Source of the DNA: CAZMXS01 sp964570325
Lineage (GTDB): Bacteria > Verrucomicrobiota > Kiritimatiellia > CAIQIC01 > CAZMXS01
Assembly (NCBI GenBank): GCA_964570325.1
Contig: CAZMXS010000070.1
Span: 1 to 24,357, forward strand
Direction: 5' to 3'
DNA length: 24,357 nt
The translations under genes and the position numbers were made by a program. Positions 24,236 to 24,357 of this stretch are shown here, piece by piece (the stretch's first letter is position 1; each line of letters starts with the position of its first letter). The notes beneath the pieces were generated by a model. It saw nothing but the letters and a program-made list of their open reading frames with translations, made no database searches and was not told the origin of the DNA.

Positions 24236-24357
24236 GGCGGTGTCTCTTGAACCTCGTGCGAACCGCCGTACTTGGCGATGAGTAAGCCATAACCGGGACG
24301 CCGGTTCAAGGTCGTTGTTCTGGTCTTGGGCGAGCGTGGGGACGTGTACGGCCCCAC
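24236..24357. repeat. Cluster of overlapping inverted repeats after the tRNA, to the window edge
   Basis: Visible pairs: GGCGGT (24236-24241) with ACCGCC (24262-24267); CTTGAACC (24246-24253) with GGTTCAAG (24303-24310); AACCGG (24291-24296) with CCGGTT (24301-24306); GTGGGG (24336-24341) with CCCCAC (24352-24357). Some are mutually exclusive. A minus-strand frame is also open through here to the edge. It could be a structured RNA, an intergenic repeat element or the end of a gene lying outside the window; none can be decided. Confidence 0.4.

Noticed and set aside
24236..24357. Integron attC site or phage attachment site
   Set aside because: The inverted repeats do not show the paired core sites of attC, and no integrase or duplicated tRNA end is visible in the window.

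Overview
The window reads as a chromosomal piece of a Gram-negative bacterium of the PVC group (Verrucomicrobiota / Kiritimatiellota / Lentisphaerota type). The inference rests on three things: very large secreted modular proteins ending in a 'DGIP..WW..YG ... DTDPTN..S' tail, a GntR-type winged helix fused to a LacI-type sensor, and TolC- and lipoprotein-based envelope systems in GC-rich DNA. The species cannot be named from the sequence. Almost everything except the regulator and one tRNA is on the minus strand.

Region 1 (1-14386) is a polysaccharide-degradation island. Two giant secreted proteins lie head-to-tail on the minus strand. The first (1-3595, cut by the window edge just before its stop) is a non-catalytic chain of carbohydrate-binding-like sandwiches. 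The second (3828-11075, 2415 aa) carries three binding-like domains, a GH26 glycoside hydrolase domain and a long C-terminal array. Both share a repeated module of about 170-190 aa that I do not recognise, and a common C-terminal tail. A divergent GntR/LacI-type regulator (11335-12432) is separated from the GH26 gene by an AT-rich control region with repeated ACAAGAA half-sites. Convergent to the regulator is a GH16 laminarinase-type lipoprotein with CBM4- and CBM6-like domains (12542-14386). Together they suggest regulated extracellular attack on a beta-glucan or beta-mannan-type polymer.

Region 2 (14450-21828) is a compact minus-strand operon for a tripartite exporter: HlyD/YbhG-type lipoprotein adaptor, ABC ATPase 1, TolC-type outer membrane channel, ABC ATPase 2, two ABC-2 permeases, then a DUF3313-like lipoprotein. 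It corresponds to E. coli YbhG-YbhF-YbhS-YbhR, but the double ATPase YbhF is split in two with the TolC gene between the halves. All five junctions inside the six-gene core are 4-nt NTGA overlaps.

Region 3 (21906-24357) holds yjbQ, lemA and an uncharacterised membrane protein next to lemA, all on the minus strand. It ends with a tRNA-Ser(UGA) on the plus strand, followed by a short stretch rich in inverted repeats that runs to the window edge.

The most novel-looking material is the shared repeat module of the two giant proteins, including a carbohydrate-binding-like domain inserted inside one copy. Next come the regulator's control region and the asymmetric, split-ATPase exporter.
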